Shown here piece by piece: positions 36,715 through 45,058 of a stretch of DNA of 62,857 nucleotides. The notes beneath the pieces are model-generated. The model was given only the letters and a program-made list of their open reading frames with translations, did not search any database and was not told the DNA's origin. Position 1 is the first letter of the stretch. Each line of letters starts with the position of its first letter. The translations under genes were made by a program, and so were the position numbers. Source of the stretch: a virus; IMG/VR virus record IMGVR_UViG_3300010293_000004, positions 1 through 62,857 of that record. One strand, written 5' to 3'.

Positions 36715-36951
36715 TTAGAAGAAAGGCATGCCAGTTTTCTTTGCTATCTCGATGTTGTCTTTGATTATTTTATTGATGTTTTCGCGATCTGAGAAACACA
36801 AAAGCATAGCATCGTTATATGAGATTGATCCTCTCATAAACCAGCATAGCCGCATTGCGTCATCTTTTAGGGCTTTTATGTCTTTTTCGTACGAGTCTAA
36901 TAATTTGGCTATTTTCTCGTTACTAAGAGATAAAAGCCTTATGCGAAAAAA
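36715..36951 (-). CDS. -1 frame extension of gp26-like protein (frameshift product)
   Basis: 78 codons open in the -1 frame relative to the gp26-like gene, ending in TAA at 36715-36717. There is no ATG before residue about 35. The sequence reads like a real protein: SNEKIAKLLDSYEKDIKALK, then DDAMRLCWFMRGSISYNDAM and a C-terminus KKTGMPFF. This looks like short proteins encoded after the hub gene in related phages. The frame is entered exactly at the slippery heptamer (36951-36945), so the likely product is a 358-residue fusion, analogous to lambda gpG-T. Independent initiation at a non-ATG codon is the alternative. Confidence 0.75.
   Translation of the reverse strand, partial: FFRIRLLSLSNEKIAKLLDSYEKDIKALKDDAMRLCWFMRGSISYNDAMLLCFSDRENINKIIKDNIEIAKKTGMPFF
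36907..36951 (-). promoter_or_regulatory. Programmed -1 ribosomal frameshift signal
   Basis: The heptamer U UUU UUC (36951-36945) is in the correct phase. It is followed by the 6-nt spacer GCATAA, which includes the zero-frame stop, and then a hairpin (36938-36907). The hairpin has two 12-nt arms forming 10 pairs with two internal mismatches and an 8-nt loop. The site, spacing and open -1 frame together are the textbook arrangement. Confidence 0.8.
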
Positions 36952-37790
36952 TTAGCGTAGTCAAATGTAAATGCTACTTTGTATTCATGATTACAATGTG
37001 GGCAAGTTACTTCGAACGGCTTAACTGCAATATCCTTTGCAAAAGACGCAACAGTTTCTTGTACCTTCTTGATTATTGACCCTTCTGCATTTTTATAAAA
37101 TTCAAGGATAAAATCTGGGTTAGTGACTACAGTTCCGTTTTCGATAATAATTTTGTCGGTACTAGTAGTCAATGATTCGTAATTTAAATTAAGAACGTTG
37201 CTTAGGTGCTGATTAAACTGGGCCGTTACTACGTCTTTGTCTGAAGCTTCGTTTGCTTCTCTAATAACTTTTAAAATCTGTTGTTCTTCGAACTCTAATT
37301 TGTTTCTTTTGTTTAAATCAAAATACTTTTGTGGCTTTAAGAAAATTTGCAACCCGTTAGTTTCGACAGGGATGTGGTATTTAGGCATAGTTAATCCTGC
37401 TTGTACTGTATGCAAGTTTATTTGATAGGAGTTTTCTTCTTTGCACTCGTTGTTTGGACATGTTGCATCGATATCCATGTGTTCGCCGTACGTAGCAATA
37501 CGAATAGCAATAATAATTTGATCAACATCAACGCTAGGCATTTCCCAGGCGTTAGCGATGCTCGGGCAGCAACTTTGGATAACATCAACTACGCCTGACC
37601 CATTCATTAGTGCATCAGGAGTCTTTAATGTGATCTCATCTTTGAGAGTCATTGGAAGTACAGGAATCTCACCAGTTACTGGTAAATTGATTGATCCTTC
37701 TGGCCAAAATTTGCCGTTACTAACTAATTTAGTGTGTATAACTGCATGACGAAAATGGCTAGCTAACGGATTCTGATTGATGTTTTCCAT
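36939..37790 (-). CDS. gp26: Baseplate hub assembly protein gp26-like (probable tail chaperone)
   Basis: 283 residues in the zero frame. The N-terminal region has LPVTGEIPVLPMTLKDEITL and DALMNGSGVVDVIQSCCPSI, typical of T4 gp26-type baseplate proteins. A CPNNEC pair (about 115) and a C-terminal CPHC pair could bind zinc. The gene ends in a frameshift signal that adds a helical 78-residue tail. It is divergent from the tape-measure gene, with only 54 nt between their ATGs. This suggests the lambda-like pairing of a frameshifted chaperone with the tape measure during tail initiation. The gp26 call is by motif. The chaperone role is inference. Confidence 0.75.
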   Translation of the reverse strand: MENINQNPLASHFRHAVIHTKLVSNGKFWPEGSINLPVTGEIPVLPMTLKDEITLKTPDALMNGSGVVDVIQSCCPSIANAWEMPSVDVDQIIIAIRIATYGEHMDIDATCPNNECKEENSYQINLHTVQAGLTMPKYHIPVETNGLQIFLKPQKYFDLNKRNKLEFEEQQILKVIREANEASDKDVVTAQFNQHLSNVLNLNYESLTTSTDKIIIENGTVVTNPDFILEFYKNAEGSIIKKVQETVASFAKDIAVKPFEVTCPHCNHEYKVAFTFDYANFFA

Positions 37791-37803
37791 TGGGGATTTT
37801 TCC

Positions 37804-37811
37804 TATAAATA
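37804..37811 (+). promoter_or_regulatory. T4-type late promoter for tape-measure gene
   Basis: Exact TATAAATA, predicted start near 37817. A CATAAATA motif on the opposite strand (37827-37834) would start leftward transcripts near 37821, so the two late promoters overlap head to head. Confidence 0.75.
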
Positions 37812-37844
37812 ATAAAGCGGTAATTTTATTTATGGATTAAAAGT

Positions 37845-40142
37845 ATGGATCGTTCTGATATTGAATATCTAGTTGAGAGATTAGCTGATGTCATTGGTTC
37901 CCATGGCATGGGTGGCAGCGGCGGCTCTTACGGTGGCGGATCTGGATCGTCGCCAAAAGAATTTAACGTTGATCGTTTGATAAAAAGTGTTGATCGGTTT
38001 GACAAATCTATAAAGAAAAGCAGTTACGAAGTTGAGCAAATGAATCAAGCCATGAAAGAGCTTGATGAAGCTATAGAAGCTGCTGGTGATACTATTGATG
38101 CAGAGATTCTTCACTCTAAGAAGAAAATGATTCAAGAGCAAAAAAACATGAAGTTAGCAGAAGAGGGCGCCGCTGAGTTTAGTAAAAAACTATCCACAGT
38201 GGGTAAACTATCTGCTCCTGTGACTGCTGGTTTAGGTAATGCTATTAAATCGGTTACAGACGGCGCATCAGCGACTGCAACAGCATCCGGAGTAATGAAC
38301 GCTGGAGTAGATGCAATTGGTGGAGTTGCAAAGTCCGCGTCCGAAAAAGTAGCTCAGATGGGTGCAGGAATGGCCGCAGTGCATCCAGTAATAGGTGGAG
38401 TAGTTGCAGGTTTAGGGGTATTAGGAGGAGTGCTGTCAGACACACTATCTAAGACTGCTAAATTTGCTAACGACATTTTGTCTAAAGAAGTTGAAAAAAC
38501 AGTTAAAGCATATAACCAAGCTGCATCTTCGGGTGCATTATTTGCTGACGGTATGACTGGGTTAAGGAATGCTGCTAGTGGTGCAGGGTTAACTGTAACA
38601 CAGTTTGCTGATGTTATCAAAAAACAAAGTGGTCCGTTGGCTGAATCTGGAATGGGTGTAGTTGAGGGTGCTAAACAAGTTGGTAAAGTAGGGGAAATTT
38701 ATAAAGCTAACAACGGTAAATTACAAAAAGAATTTCTTCGAATGGGTTTTTCTTTCGAAGAAACTGCTGAAATGAGTGCAGAGGTTGCTGCAAATATGCG
38801 TCGTGCTTCTGGCGGAAAAGTAGCAGCTGAAGATGTTGCTACACAAACACATGAGTACGCTAAGAATTTACGTTTACTATCTCAATTAACTGGTGAAGAT
38901 GCTAAAGCAAAAGCTGAAAAAGTAAAGCAAGAGAACACTGATCTAGCATTCCAATTAAAGCTGCAAGGAATGTCGGAAAAACAAAGAAATCAGATTAACC
39001 TTGCAATGGCAGCAATGAGCGATCAAGAACGAAAAAATCTTAAAGATCGAATGGTGTATGGAACTGTAGTGAATCGAGACGGCGCAATAATGGAAGCAAT
39101 GTCTGGAACAGCACGACGACTCGGTGAACAAAATTTTGCATTACTACAAGAAGGTAATTTAACTGCTAAAGAGGTTTTAAAAAACAGAGTAGGCGCAGCA
39201 GCTGATGTAATTGCAGAATCGAAACAATTCGAAGCCTTTGCTATGGCTGCACATGCAGGTGGCGAAGCGGTACAAGGTGCTGCAAAAGCGTTGGCTGATA
39301 ATCTAAAATCAGCCACTAATTTAAGCGATGCTGACATCGAACAAGTTATTGCTGATTTAGAAAAATCGCTGAAACCAGGAGATAAGTTACAAGAAGGCGT
39401 TATAGGAGCAGCTGATGCCCATCAAGCATTACAAGTCCAGATACAAGATGAACTATTGCCGGTAATGGGCGAGTATGCAAAATTAACTCAAGACATTGTA
39501 GAAGGACTAAAAAGCTTACTGTCAACCTTAGGATTTAGCACACCCGAAGAAAAAGAGCTTAAGGCTGCTGAAAAGAAAAAGAAAGAACGATTCCACGACG
39601 AACAGTATGTTGAAGAATGGAGAGAGTGGAAAAGTAATAAACATGCTAATATTAAAAAACAAGGCATGGGCGGATTTGGAGAGTCTTGGAATGCTACCTT
39701 AGGTTGGGGTGACTATTCAGCTGATAATTTTGATAAACACAAAGAAAATTTAAAATCATCAGCTGACCGTGAGAGTTCCAGATATGCTACCCTTGGTAAA
39801 CCGGCAACTCCTGCACCTAAACCAGCTATGGCCTTAGGCGGTATTGCAAAAGGGCCAATGAGTGGTTTTGACGCATTACTTCACGGTATAGAAGCAGTTG
39901 TGCCGTTACCTGATGGAAAAACTATCCCAGTTAAGGTTAATGTACCAGAGGACACTGCTGGAAAGAGTACTCAAACAGATTCTGCTACAGCAGCAACTAC
40001 TAACATTTTAACTGTTAACACTCAACTGTTATCTGAGCAAGTTGACTTAATGAAACAGTTTATTAGGAAAGCCGACGATTTAATATCTGTAACATCAGAC
40101 CACAAAGACGTATCGTCTAGCATTCTGCAGAGCTCTTACTAA
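37845..40142 (+). CDS. Tail tape-measure protein
   Basis: 765 residues (T4 gp29 is 590). A Gly/Ser linker (residues 18-36) follows the first helix, then long Ala/Lys/Glu-rich coiled coils. Hydrophobic glycine-rich segments near residues 175-205 (AVHPVIGGVVAGLGVLGGVL) could insert into membrane. The C-terminal MALGGIAKGPMSGFDALLHG followed by EAVVPLPDGKTIPV is a recurrent tape-measure signature. It sets tail length inside the tube and is ejected before the DNA. It is adjacent to the frameshifting chaperone-like gene, as tape measures usually are, but on the other strand. Confidence 0.82.
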   Translation: MDRSDIEYLVERLADVIGSHGMGGSGGSYGGGSGSSPKEFNVDRLIKSVDRFDKSIKKSSYEVEQMNQAMKELDEAIEAAGDTIDAEILHSKKKMIQEQKNMKLAEEGAAEFSKKLSTVGKLSAPVTAGLGNAIKSVTDGASATATASGVMNAGVDAIGGVAKSASEKVAQMGAGMAAVHPVIGGVVAGLGVLGGVLSDTLSKTAKFANDILSKEVEKTVKAYNQAASSGALFADGMTGLRNAASGAGLTVTQFADVIKKQSGPLAESGMGVVEGAKQVGKVGEIYKANNGKLQKEFLRMGFSFEETAEMSAEVAANMRRASGGKVAAEDVATQTHEYAKNLRLLSQLTGEDAKAKAEKVKQENTDLAFQLKLQGMSEKQRNQINLAMAAMSDQERKNLKDRMVYGTVVNRDGAIMEAMSGTARRLGEQNFALLQEGNLTAKEVLKNRVGAAADVIAESKQFEAFAMAAHAGGEAVQGAAKALADNLKSATNLSDADIEQVIADLEKSLKPGDKLQEGVIGAADAHQALQVQIQDELLPVMGEYAKLTQDIVEGLKSLLSTLGFSTPEEKELKAAEKKKKERFHDEQYVEEWREWKSNKHANIKKQGMGGFGESWNATLGWGDYSADNFDKHKENLKSSADRESSRYATLGKPATPAPKPAMALGGIAKGPMSGFDALLHGIEAVVPLPDGKTIPVKVNVPEDTAGKSTQTDSATAATTNILTVNTQLLSEQVDLMKQFIRKADDLISVTSDHKDVSSSILQSSY

Positions 40143-40171
40143 AAATAGTAAATAGCATATAGAGAGAAATT

Positions 40172-40261
40172 ATGGACGAAAAAGCATACTATGTATACCA
40201 ATATGTAACTGAAGATGGTACACCTTACTATATTAAACAAACAAGTAAAAGGAATTCTTAA
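40172..40261 (+). CDS. 29-aa leader peptide, GIY-YIG N-terminal remnant
   Basis: The small frame MDEKAYYVYQYVTEDGTPYY-IKQTSKRNS has a ribosome site (GAGAGA) and a late-promoter variant (AGTAAATA, 40147-40154). The YVYxYVxxDGTPYYI run is the usual first strand pair of GIY-YIG endonucleases, after which the protein stops. The stop overlaps the portal ATG (TAATG), and the portal ribosome site AAAAGG lies inside this frame. It is either an endonuclease relic or a leader peptide that couples portal translation. Confidence 0.55.
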   Translation: MDEKAYYVYQYVTEDGTPYYIKQTSKRNS

Positions 40262-41982
40262 TGGCTACGTGGAGAAAATATTTTAAGTCCGCAAACATCC
40301 CAAACAATGTGAGTCCTATTGGAAGTGGGGTAGCATCTAAGGCTCCGGATCCGAGTTATAGGAACTTCCAATCGCAGTTACCGGAAATTTATGTTGGACA
40401 CCCAAACAGAACTGAGCGGTACAATCAATACGAAGGTATGGACTCAGATAGCGAAATTAACGCTGCATTAGATATCTTAGCTGAGTTTTGTACACAGGTT
40501 AACACTGAAAACGGAACAGCGTTTGACTTGCATTTCCACGAAGAACCAACAGACAACGAAATCAAGATTATTAAAGAACAGTTATTGCAGTGGTGTAATC
40601 TCAACGAGTTTAATAAGCGGGTATTTAAAATATTCCGTAACACATTAAAATACGGCGACCAAGTATTCATTCGTGATCCAGAAACGTTTAAACTATTTTG
40701 GACTGAAATTGGTAATGTAACTAAAGTTATTGTTAATGAAGCAGAAGGCAAAAAGCCAGAACAGTACGTAGTTAAAGACATCAATCCTAACTTCCAAAAC
40801 TTATCAGCTACTGCATTAACAACATCGGATACCTACTTAACGAGACCACAAACTGGAGGTATGGCAACACCTTATACACAACCAAGCGGACCTTATACTG
40901 GCGGTTCACGTTTTACACACCAGTCAAATGAAGTAGTTATTAACGCAGAACACGTTTTACACATTAGTTTAACTGAAGGACTAGACGCATTTTGGCCATT
41001 TGGTAACAGTGTGTTAGAGCAAGTGTTTAAAGTGTTTAAACAAAAAGAATTACTTGAAGACAGTATTATCATTTACCGTGTGCAACGAGCACCAGAACGT
41101 CGGGTGTTTAAGATCGACGTAGGTAATATGCCAACACACATGGCTATGGCGTTTGTTGAACGTGTTAAAAACGAAATCCACCAGCGTAGAATTCCTACAC
41201 AAACTGGTGGTGGCCAGTCAATGATTGACGCAACATACAACCCGCTATCGACTAACGAAGACTTTTTCTTCCCTACTACTGCTGATGGCCGTGGTTCGAG
41301 CGTAGACGTATTACCAGGCGGGCAAAACGTTGGAGAGATTACAGACTTACGATTCTTCACTAACAAATTATTCCGTGGTTTGCGTATTCCGTCGAGCTAT
41401 CTACCAACAGGCGATGACGATGGGTCGCAATCGTACAACGATGGAAGACTTGGTACCGCATTAATTCAAGAGTATCGCTTTAATCAGTATTGTAAACGAT
41501 TACAAGCACTAATTGTTGATGCGTTAGACCATGAGTTTAAAATGTTTATGCGCTGGAGAGGCATTAACATCGACAACAGCTTATTTGAACTTCGGTTTAA
41601 CGAGCCACAGAACTTTGCTAAGTCTCGCCAAGCAGAAATTGACAAGAATAACATTGGATCTTTTACTCAACTTGAGCAAATTCCTTACTTCAGTAAGCGT
41701 TTCTTACTCAAGAGATATCTTGGTTTAACTGAGGAAGAGATGCAAGAGAACGATCGGTTATGGGCTGAAGAGCGAGATGACAATAATGCAAAGGGTAGCG
41801 ATTCGGCTAACTTACGCTCAGTTGGTGTTACACCAGGTGGTATTGACGCAGATTTAGGTAACTTGGAAATGCCTGACGAAGGTGGAGATATGGATATGGG
41901 CGGGGATATGGGAGCACCGGACATGGCCCCTGAAGCACCTCCAATGGGCGGCGCTGCACCTGCCGGTGCTCCTCCGATGTAA
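40261..41982 (+). CDS. gp20: Portal protein gp20
   Basis: 573 residues (T4 gp20 is 524). The core features are unmistakable: GMDSDSEINAALDILAEFCT, FKIFRNTLKYGDQVFIRDPE, GLDAFWPFGNSVLEQVFKVF, VQRAPERRVFKIDVGNMP and FFPTTADGRGSSVDVLPGG. It forms the dodecameric ring at the special vertex through which DNA is packaged and to which the neck binds. The tail end is Gly/Met/Asp/Pro-rich and disordered. It starts the plus-strand head operon in the T4 order 20-core-21-22-23. Confidence 0.96.
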   Translation: MATWRKYFKSANIPNNVSPIGSGVASKAPDPSYRNFQSQLPEIYVGHPNRTERYNQYEGMDSDSEINAALDILAEFCTQVNTENGTAFDLHFHEEPTDNEIKIIKEQLLQWCNLNEFNKRVFKIFRNTLKYGDQVFIRDPETFKLFWTEIGNVTKVIVNEAEGKKPEQYVVKDINPNFQNLSATALTTSDTYLTRPQTGGMATPYTQPSGPYTGGSRFTHQSNEVVINAEHVLHISLTEGLDAFWPFGNSVLEQVFKVFKQKELLEDSIIIYRVQRAPERRVFKIDVGNMPTHMAMAFVERVKNEIHQRRIPTQTGGGQSMIDATYNPLSTNEDFFFPTTADGRGSSVDVLPGGQNVGEITDLRFFTNKLFRGLRIPSSYLPTGDDDGSQSYNDGRLGTALIQEYRFNQYCKRLQALIVDALDHEFKMFMRWRGINIDNSLFELRFNEPQNFAKSRQAEIDKNNIGSFTQLEQIPYFSKRFLLKRYLGLTEEEMQENDRLWAEERDDNNAKGSDSANLRSVGVTPGGIDADLGNLEMPDEGGDMDMGGDMGAPDMAPEAPPMGGAAPAGAPPM

Positions 41983-41985
41983 TTT

Positions 41986-41993
41986 GGTAAATA
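41986..41993 (+). promoter_or_regulatory. Late promoter variant, possible near-leaderless start
   Basis: GGTAAATA just after the portal stop. T4 spacing places initiation at about 41999, next to the ATG at 42000. Confidence 0.45.
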
Positions 41994-41999
41994 GTTATT

Positions 42000-42230
42000 A
42001 TGCTACTAACTGAATTTGAACAATTACCTCCTGGTTATGCAACAGAAAAAGATGATAACACACCTTTAAAATTGTCTGACCTCCGTAAAACTAAACTAAC
42101 ATTTGCACAGTTATCAAAGTTGCGAATGATGAATGATATTAGAAAACTAGAACGAGAGAAAAAACTAGAAACAGTACAGAAGCAATATGCTGCCCCCGCT
42201 GAAGGCAGAGATGGTGGCATGGGCATGTAA
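42000..42230 (+). CDS. Small prohead-region protein (gp67 position)
   Basis: 76 residues beginning MLLTEFEQLPPGYATEKDDN, with a helical core (TFAQLSKLRMMNDIRKLERE) and a short Gly/Met tail. Similar small proteins follow the portal gene in aquatic T4-like phages, at the position of T4 gp67, a prohead core component. There is no clear upstream ribosome site; a late-promoter variant ends 6 nt before the ATG, so near-leaderless expression is possible. Function is inferred from place only. Confidence 0.6.
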   Translation: MLLTEFEQLPPGYATEKDDNTPLKLSDLRKTKLTFAQLSKLRMMNDIRKLEREKKLETVQKQYAAPAEGRDGGMGM

Positions 42231-42327
42231 TTATCCCACCTTTTGACTTAAAAAACACCTATTTAACTCTGAAATAATGTCGTTTTTGTAAATAAATTTA
42301 CAAAGCCATTATTAAGGAGTTATTTTT

Positions 42328-43272
42328 ATGAACAAATACGAGAAGCTAATCGAGTACATCATCAATGATGAACAAGATAAAGCAAAAGCATTATTCCACT
42401 CTATCGTCGTTGATAAGTCACGTAAAATTTACGAAGGTTTAATGGACGAAGAATTAGGTGGAAATCAATCACAAGGCATGATTGATGGAATTTCCAACGA
42501 AGTAGAAGGTGACGAGATTGCTCAAGAAGCAGAAGGCGACGAGTTCGTCGGCGACGAAATGGGCATGGACGACGACATGGGCGACGAAATGGGCATGGAC
42601 GACGACATGGGCGACGAGCTCGGTGGCGACGAAATGGGCATGGACGACGGCATGGGCGATGAAGCTTCAGTCGAAGACCGCGTTATGGACTTAGAGTCTG
42701 CTTTAGATGAATTAAAGGCAGAGTTCGACGAGTTAATGGCTGCTGAAGCAGGCGAAGAAGAACACGCTGATGACTTTGGTGGCGAAGAAGGTGCAGACGA
42801 GTTCGGTGGCGAAGAAGGTGCAGATGATGCAGATTTCGATAGCGACGAAGACATGGAAGAGTCAATGGTCCGTGAATACGTAGAGCAAGTTAACGCTGAT
42901 CCATTCAAAGCAGGTGCAAGTGAAGGCGACGCAGTTGGTAGCGGCGGCAAAAAGTCCCCTATCAATGCTAAGTCCCCGTTAATCAGCGGTAAGAACGACA
43001 TGGGCGGTACTACAAAAAATATCGCTAAAGGTGGTTCAGAAGCTAACCCAGACGGTAAGTCCCCAACACCAAAGCCAAGCAACGAATACACAAAAGGCCA
43101 GGGAAACTTAAAAGGCGCAGGTAAGTTCGAAAACGTACCGGGTGCTAACACAAAAGGTTACCAGTCAAAAGAAAAAGGTACGGACAAAGAAGGCGCAACA
43201 ACAAGCGGCTCAATGTCAGTAGATAAGAAATCTTTAAATCCAGGTGGTAAGCCAGGCTTTAAAAGCAACTAA
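42328..43272 (+). CDS. Acidic prohead core protein (gp68-like)
   Basis: 314 residues. An N-terminal helix (MNKYEKLIEYIINDEQDKAK) with KALFHSIVVDKSRKIYEGL is typical of T4-like prohead core proteins. A highly acidic Gly/Met/Asp repeat region follows (about 70-185), then a Lys/Gly/Ser-rich tail. It lies between portal and protease, so it likely belongs to the inner core that is degraded or expelled at maturation. A 20-bp palindrome with a late-promoter-like motif (42285-42304) and AAGGAG precede it. Homology to gp68 is by position and N-terminal character. Confidence 0.7.
   Translation: MNKYEKLIEYIINDEQDKAKALFHSIVVDKSRKIYEGLMDEELGGNQSQGMIDGISNEVEGDEIAQEAEGDEFVGDEMGMDDDMGDEMGMDDDMGDELGGDEMGMDDGMGDEASVEDRVMDLESALDELKAEFDELMAAEAGEEEHADDFGGEEGADEFGGEEGADDADFDSDEDMEESMVREYVEQVNADPFKAGASEGDAVGSGGKKSPINAKSPLISGKNDMGGTTKNIAKGGSEANPDGKSPTPKPSNEYTKGQGNLKGAGKFENVPGANTKGYQSKEKGTDKEGATTSGSMSVDKKSLNPGGKPGFKSN
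42550..42654 (+). repeat. 30-bp in-frame tandem repeats in prohead core gene
   Basis: Units at 42550-42579 and 42580-42609 are identical. A 15-nt spacer unit (42610-42624) precedes a third copy (42625-42654) with one difference. Each encodes GDEMGMDD(D/G)M. The unit size allows expansion or loss without frameshift. Confidence 0.85.
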
Positions 43273-43291
43273 TTTAAGGTAACAACTTATA

Positions 43292-43921
43292 ATGGCAAAG
43301 TATCTTAAAGAAAACCTTACATACGACTCCGCTAGAATCATTGTAGAATCTAGCGGAGACGGTAAGGACCTCCATATGAAGGGCATCTTCATTCAAGGCG
43401 GTGTTAAGAATGCTAACCAGCGTGTTTACCCTGTTAATGAAATTGCTAATGCAGTCGGTACTATTAACGAACAAATCAAAGGCGGTAATTCAGTTCTGGG
43501 CGAAGTTGATCACCCAGATGATTTAAAAATCAATTTAGATCGTGTGTCTCATGTTATTACTGAGATGTGGATGGACGGTCCAAACGGCTTTGGTAAGTTA
43601 AAGATTATCCCAACACCAATGGGCAACATCGTAAAAACAATGCTTGAAAACGGCGTTAAGTTAGGTGTTAGTTCACGTGGCAGTGGTAATGTTAATGAGA
43701 GTACTGGTCATGTTAGCGATTTTGAAATTGTAACAGTAGACATTGTTGCTCAACCAAGTGCGCCCAATGCATACCCAACAGCAATCTATGAAGGTTTGTT
43801 GAATATGCGTGGTGGACACAGAACTCTTGAAGTTGCAGCCGAAGTTGGCTCAAATCAAAAGGTTCAGAAGTATCTGAAAGAGCATGTAGTACGCTTGATC
43901 AAAGATTTAAAAATACAATAG
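43292..43921 (+). CDS. gp21: Prohead maturation protease gp21, ends in UAG
   Basis: 209 residues (T4 gp21 is 212). The active-site regions are VLGEVDHPDD (catalytic His) and GVKLGVSSRGSGNV (catalytic Ser), followed by VTVDIVAQPSAPNAY. The protease cleaves core and capsid proteins after (L/I)xE during head maturation. The stop is UAG at 43919-43921. The next codons GAG ATA GGA lead in frame into the ATG of the scaffold gene at 43931, so reading through UAG would yield one protease-scaffold polypeptide. A suppressor tRNA with anticodon CUA is encoded in this window. Confidence 0.93.
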   Translation: MAKYLKENLTYDSARIIVESSGDGKDLHMKGIFIQGGVKNANQRVYPVNEIANAVGTINEQIKGGNSVLGEVDHPDDLKINLDRVSHVITEMWMDGPNGFGKLKIIPTPMGNIVKTMLENGVKLGVSSRGSGNVNESTGHVSDFEIVTVDIVAQPSAPNAYPTAIYEGLLNMRGGHRTLEVAAEVGSNQKVQKYLKEHVVRLIKDLKIQ

Positions 43922-43930
43922 GAGATAGGA

Positions 43931-45031
43931 ATGCTTGATGCTATCAAATCATTAGTAGACGGGGGTATCATAAACGAAGATACAAGCCGCGCTATCAACG
44001 AAGCCTGGGAGACTCGTCTCGCAGAAGCTAAGGAGACCGTACGTGCTGAACTTCGTGAAGAGTTTGCCCAACGCTACGAGCACGATAAAAGTGTAATGGT
44101 TGAAGCTCTTGACAAAATGGTAACTGAATCTATCACTGGCGAACTCACAGAGTTCGCCGCTGATAAAAAAGCTCTTGCTGAAGATCGCGTAAAATTCAAA
44201 AGATTTATGCGTGAAAGCAGCGGGAAGTTTAACGACTTCATGGTATCTAAATTAGCAGAGGAAATTAAAGAACTCCGCAACGATCGTAAGATGCAAGCAG
44301 AAGGTTTCGCAAAGTTAGAGAAATTCTTAGTAAAAGCTCTAGCAGAAGAAATCAAAGAGTTTGCAATTGATAAGAAAGCTGTTGTTGAGACCAAAGTTAA
44401 GTTAGTTGCTGAAGCTAAACGTAAGTTAGCTGAGATGAAGAAAACATTCGTTGAGCGTAGTTCAAAACTCGTTCAAGAATCAGTTACTAAGAATCTTGAG
44501 TCTGAATTATCACAACTTAAAGAAGACATTCAAATTGCACGTGAAAACATGTTTGGCCGTCGCTTATTCGAAGCGTTTGCAAGCGAGTTCAGCGTTACTC
44601 ATTTAAACGAGAACAAAGACATCGCTAAATTACAAGCGTTAGTTAAAGCTAAGGACAAGCAAATTGTTGAAGCAAAAGCTGTCGCTGCAAAAGGCGTACA
44701 ACTTGCTGAATCAAAAGAGCGTGAAATTCGTATAATTAAAGAGTCAGCTGCACGTAAAGAGACAATGGCAGAATTGCTAAAGCCTCTTAACAAAGAAAAA
44801 GCATCTGTGATGCAAAGCTTACTCGAAAACGTGCAAACCGGAAAACTCCGTGTTGCATATGACAAGTATCTTCCAGCAGTTCTTAACGGAAGTTCAGTTA
44901 AAGTTGCAGCCCCAAAAGCAGCAATGTTAAATGAATCACGTAAAGAAGTTACTGGCGATAAATCTGCTAAACCTTCAGTGGAAGTTGACGACAATGTCAT
45001 CGCTCTTAAGAAGTTAGCAGGGCTAAATTAA
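43931..45031 (+). CDS. gp22: Prohead scaffold protein gp22
   Basis: 366 residues, larger than T4 gp22 (269). Almost entirely charged coiled coil rich in Glu, Lys and Ala (for example TRLAEAKETVRAELREEFAQ), with a short helical start (LDAIKSLVDGGIINEDTSRA). Several LxE sites (LAE, FAE-like) could be cut by gp21. It forms the internal core that shapes the capsid. Its ribosome site AGGAG overlaps the upstream UAG stop, and the frame is the same as gp21. Confidence 0.9.
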   Translation: MLDAIKSLVDGGIINEDTSRAINEAWETRLAEAKETVRAELREEFAQRYEHDKSVMVEALDKMVTESITGELTEFAADKKALAEDRVKFKRFMRESSGKFNDFMVSKLAEEIKELRNDRKMQAEGFAKLEKFLVKALAEEIKEFAIDKKAVVETKVKLVAEAKRKLAEMKKTFVERSSKLVQESVTKNLESELSQLKEDIQIARENMFGRRLFEAFASEFSVTHLNENKDIAKLQALVKAKDKQIVEAKAVAAKGVQLAESKEREIRIIKESAARKETMAELLKPLNKEKASVMQSLLENVQTGKLRVAYDKYLPAVLNGSSVKVAAPKAAMLNESRKEVTGDKSAKPSVEVDDNVIALKKLAGLN

Positions 45032-45058
45032 ACTTTTGGATAAAGGAAAAAAATTAAT

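Noticed and set aside
42522-43151. 209-aa Ser/Pro-rich antisense frame opposite the prohead core gene
   Set aside because: Composition is the complement of the acidic GDEMGMDD repeats; no independent signals.
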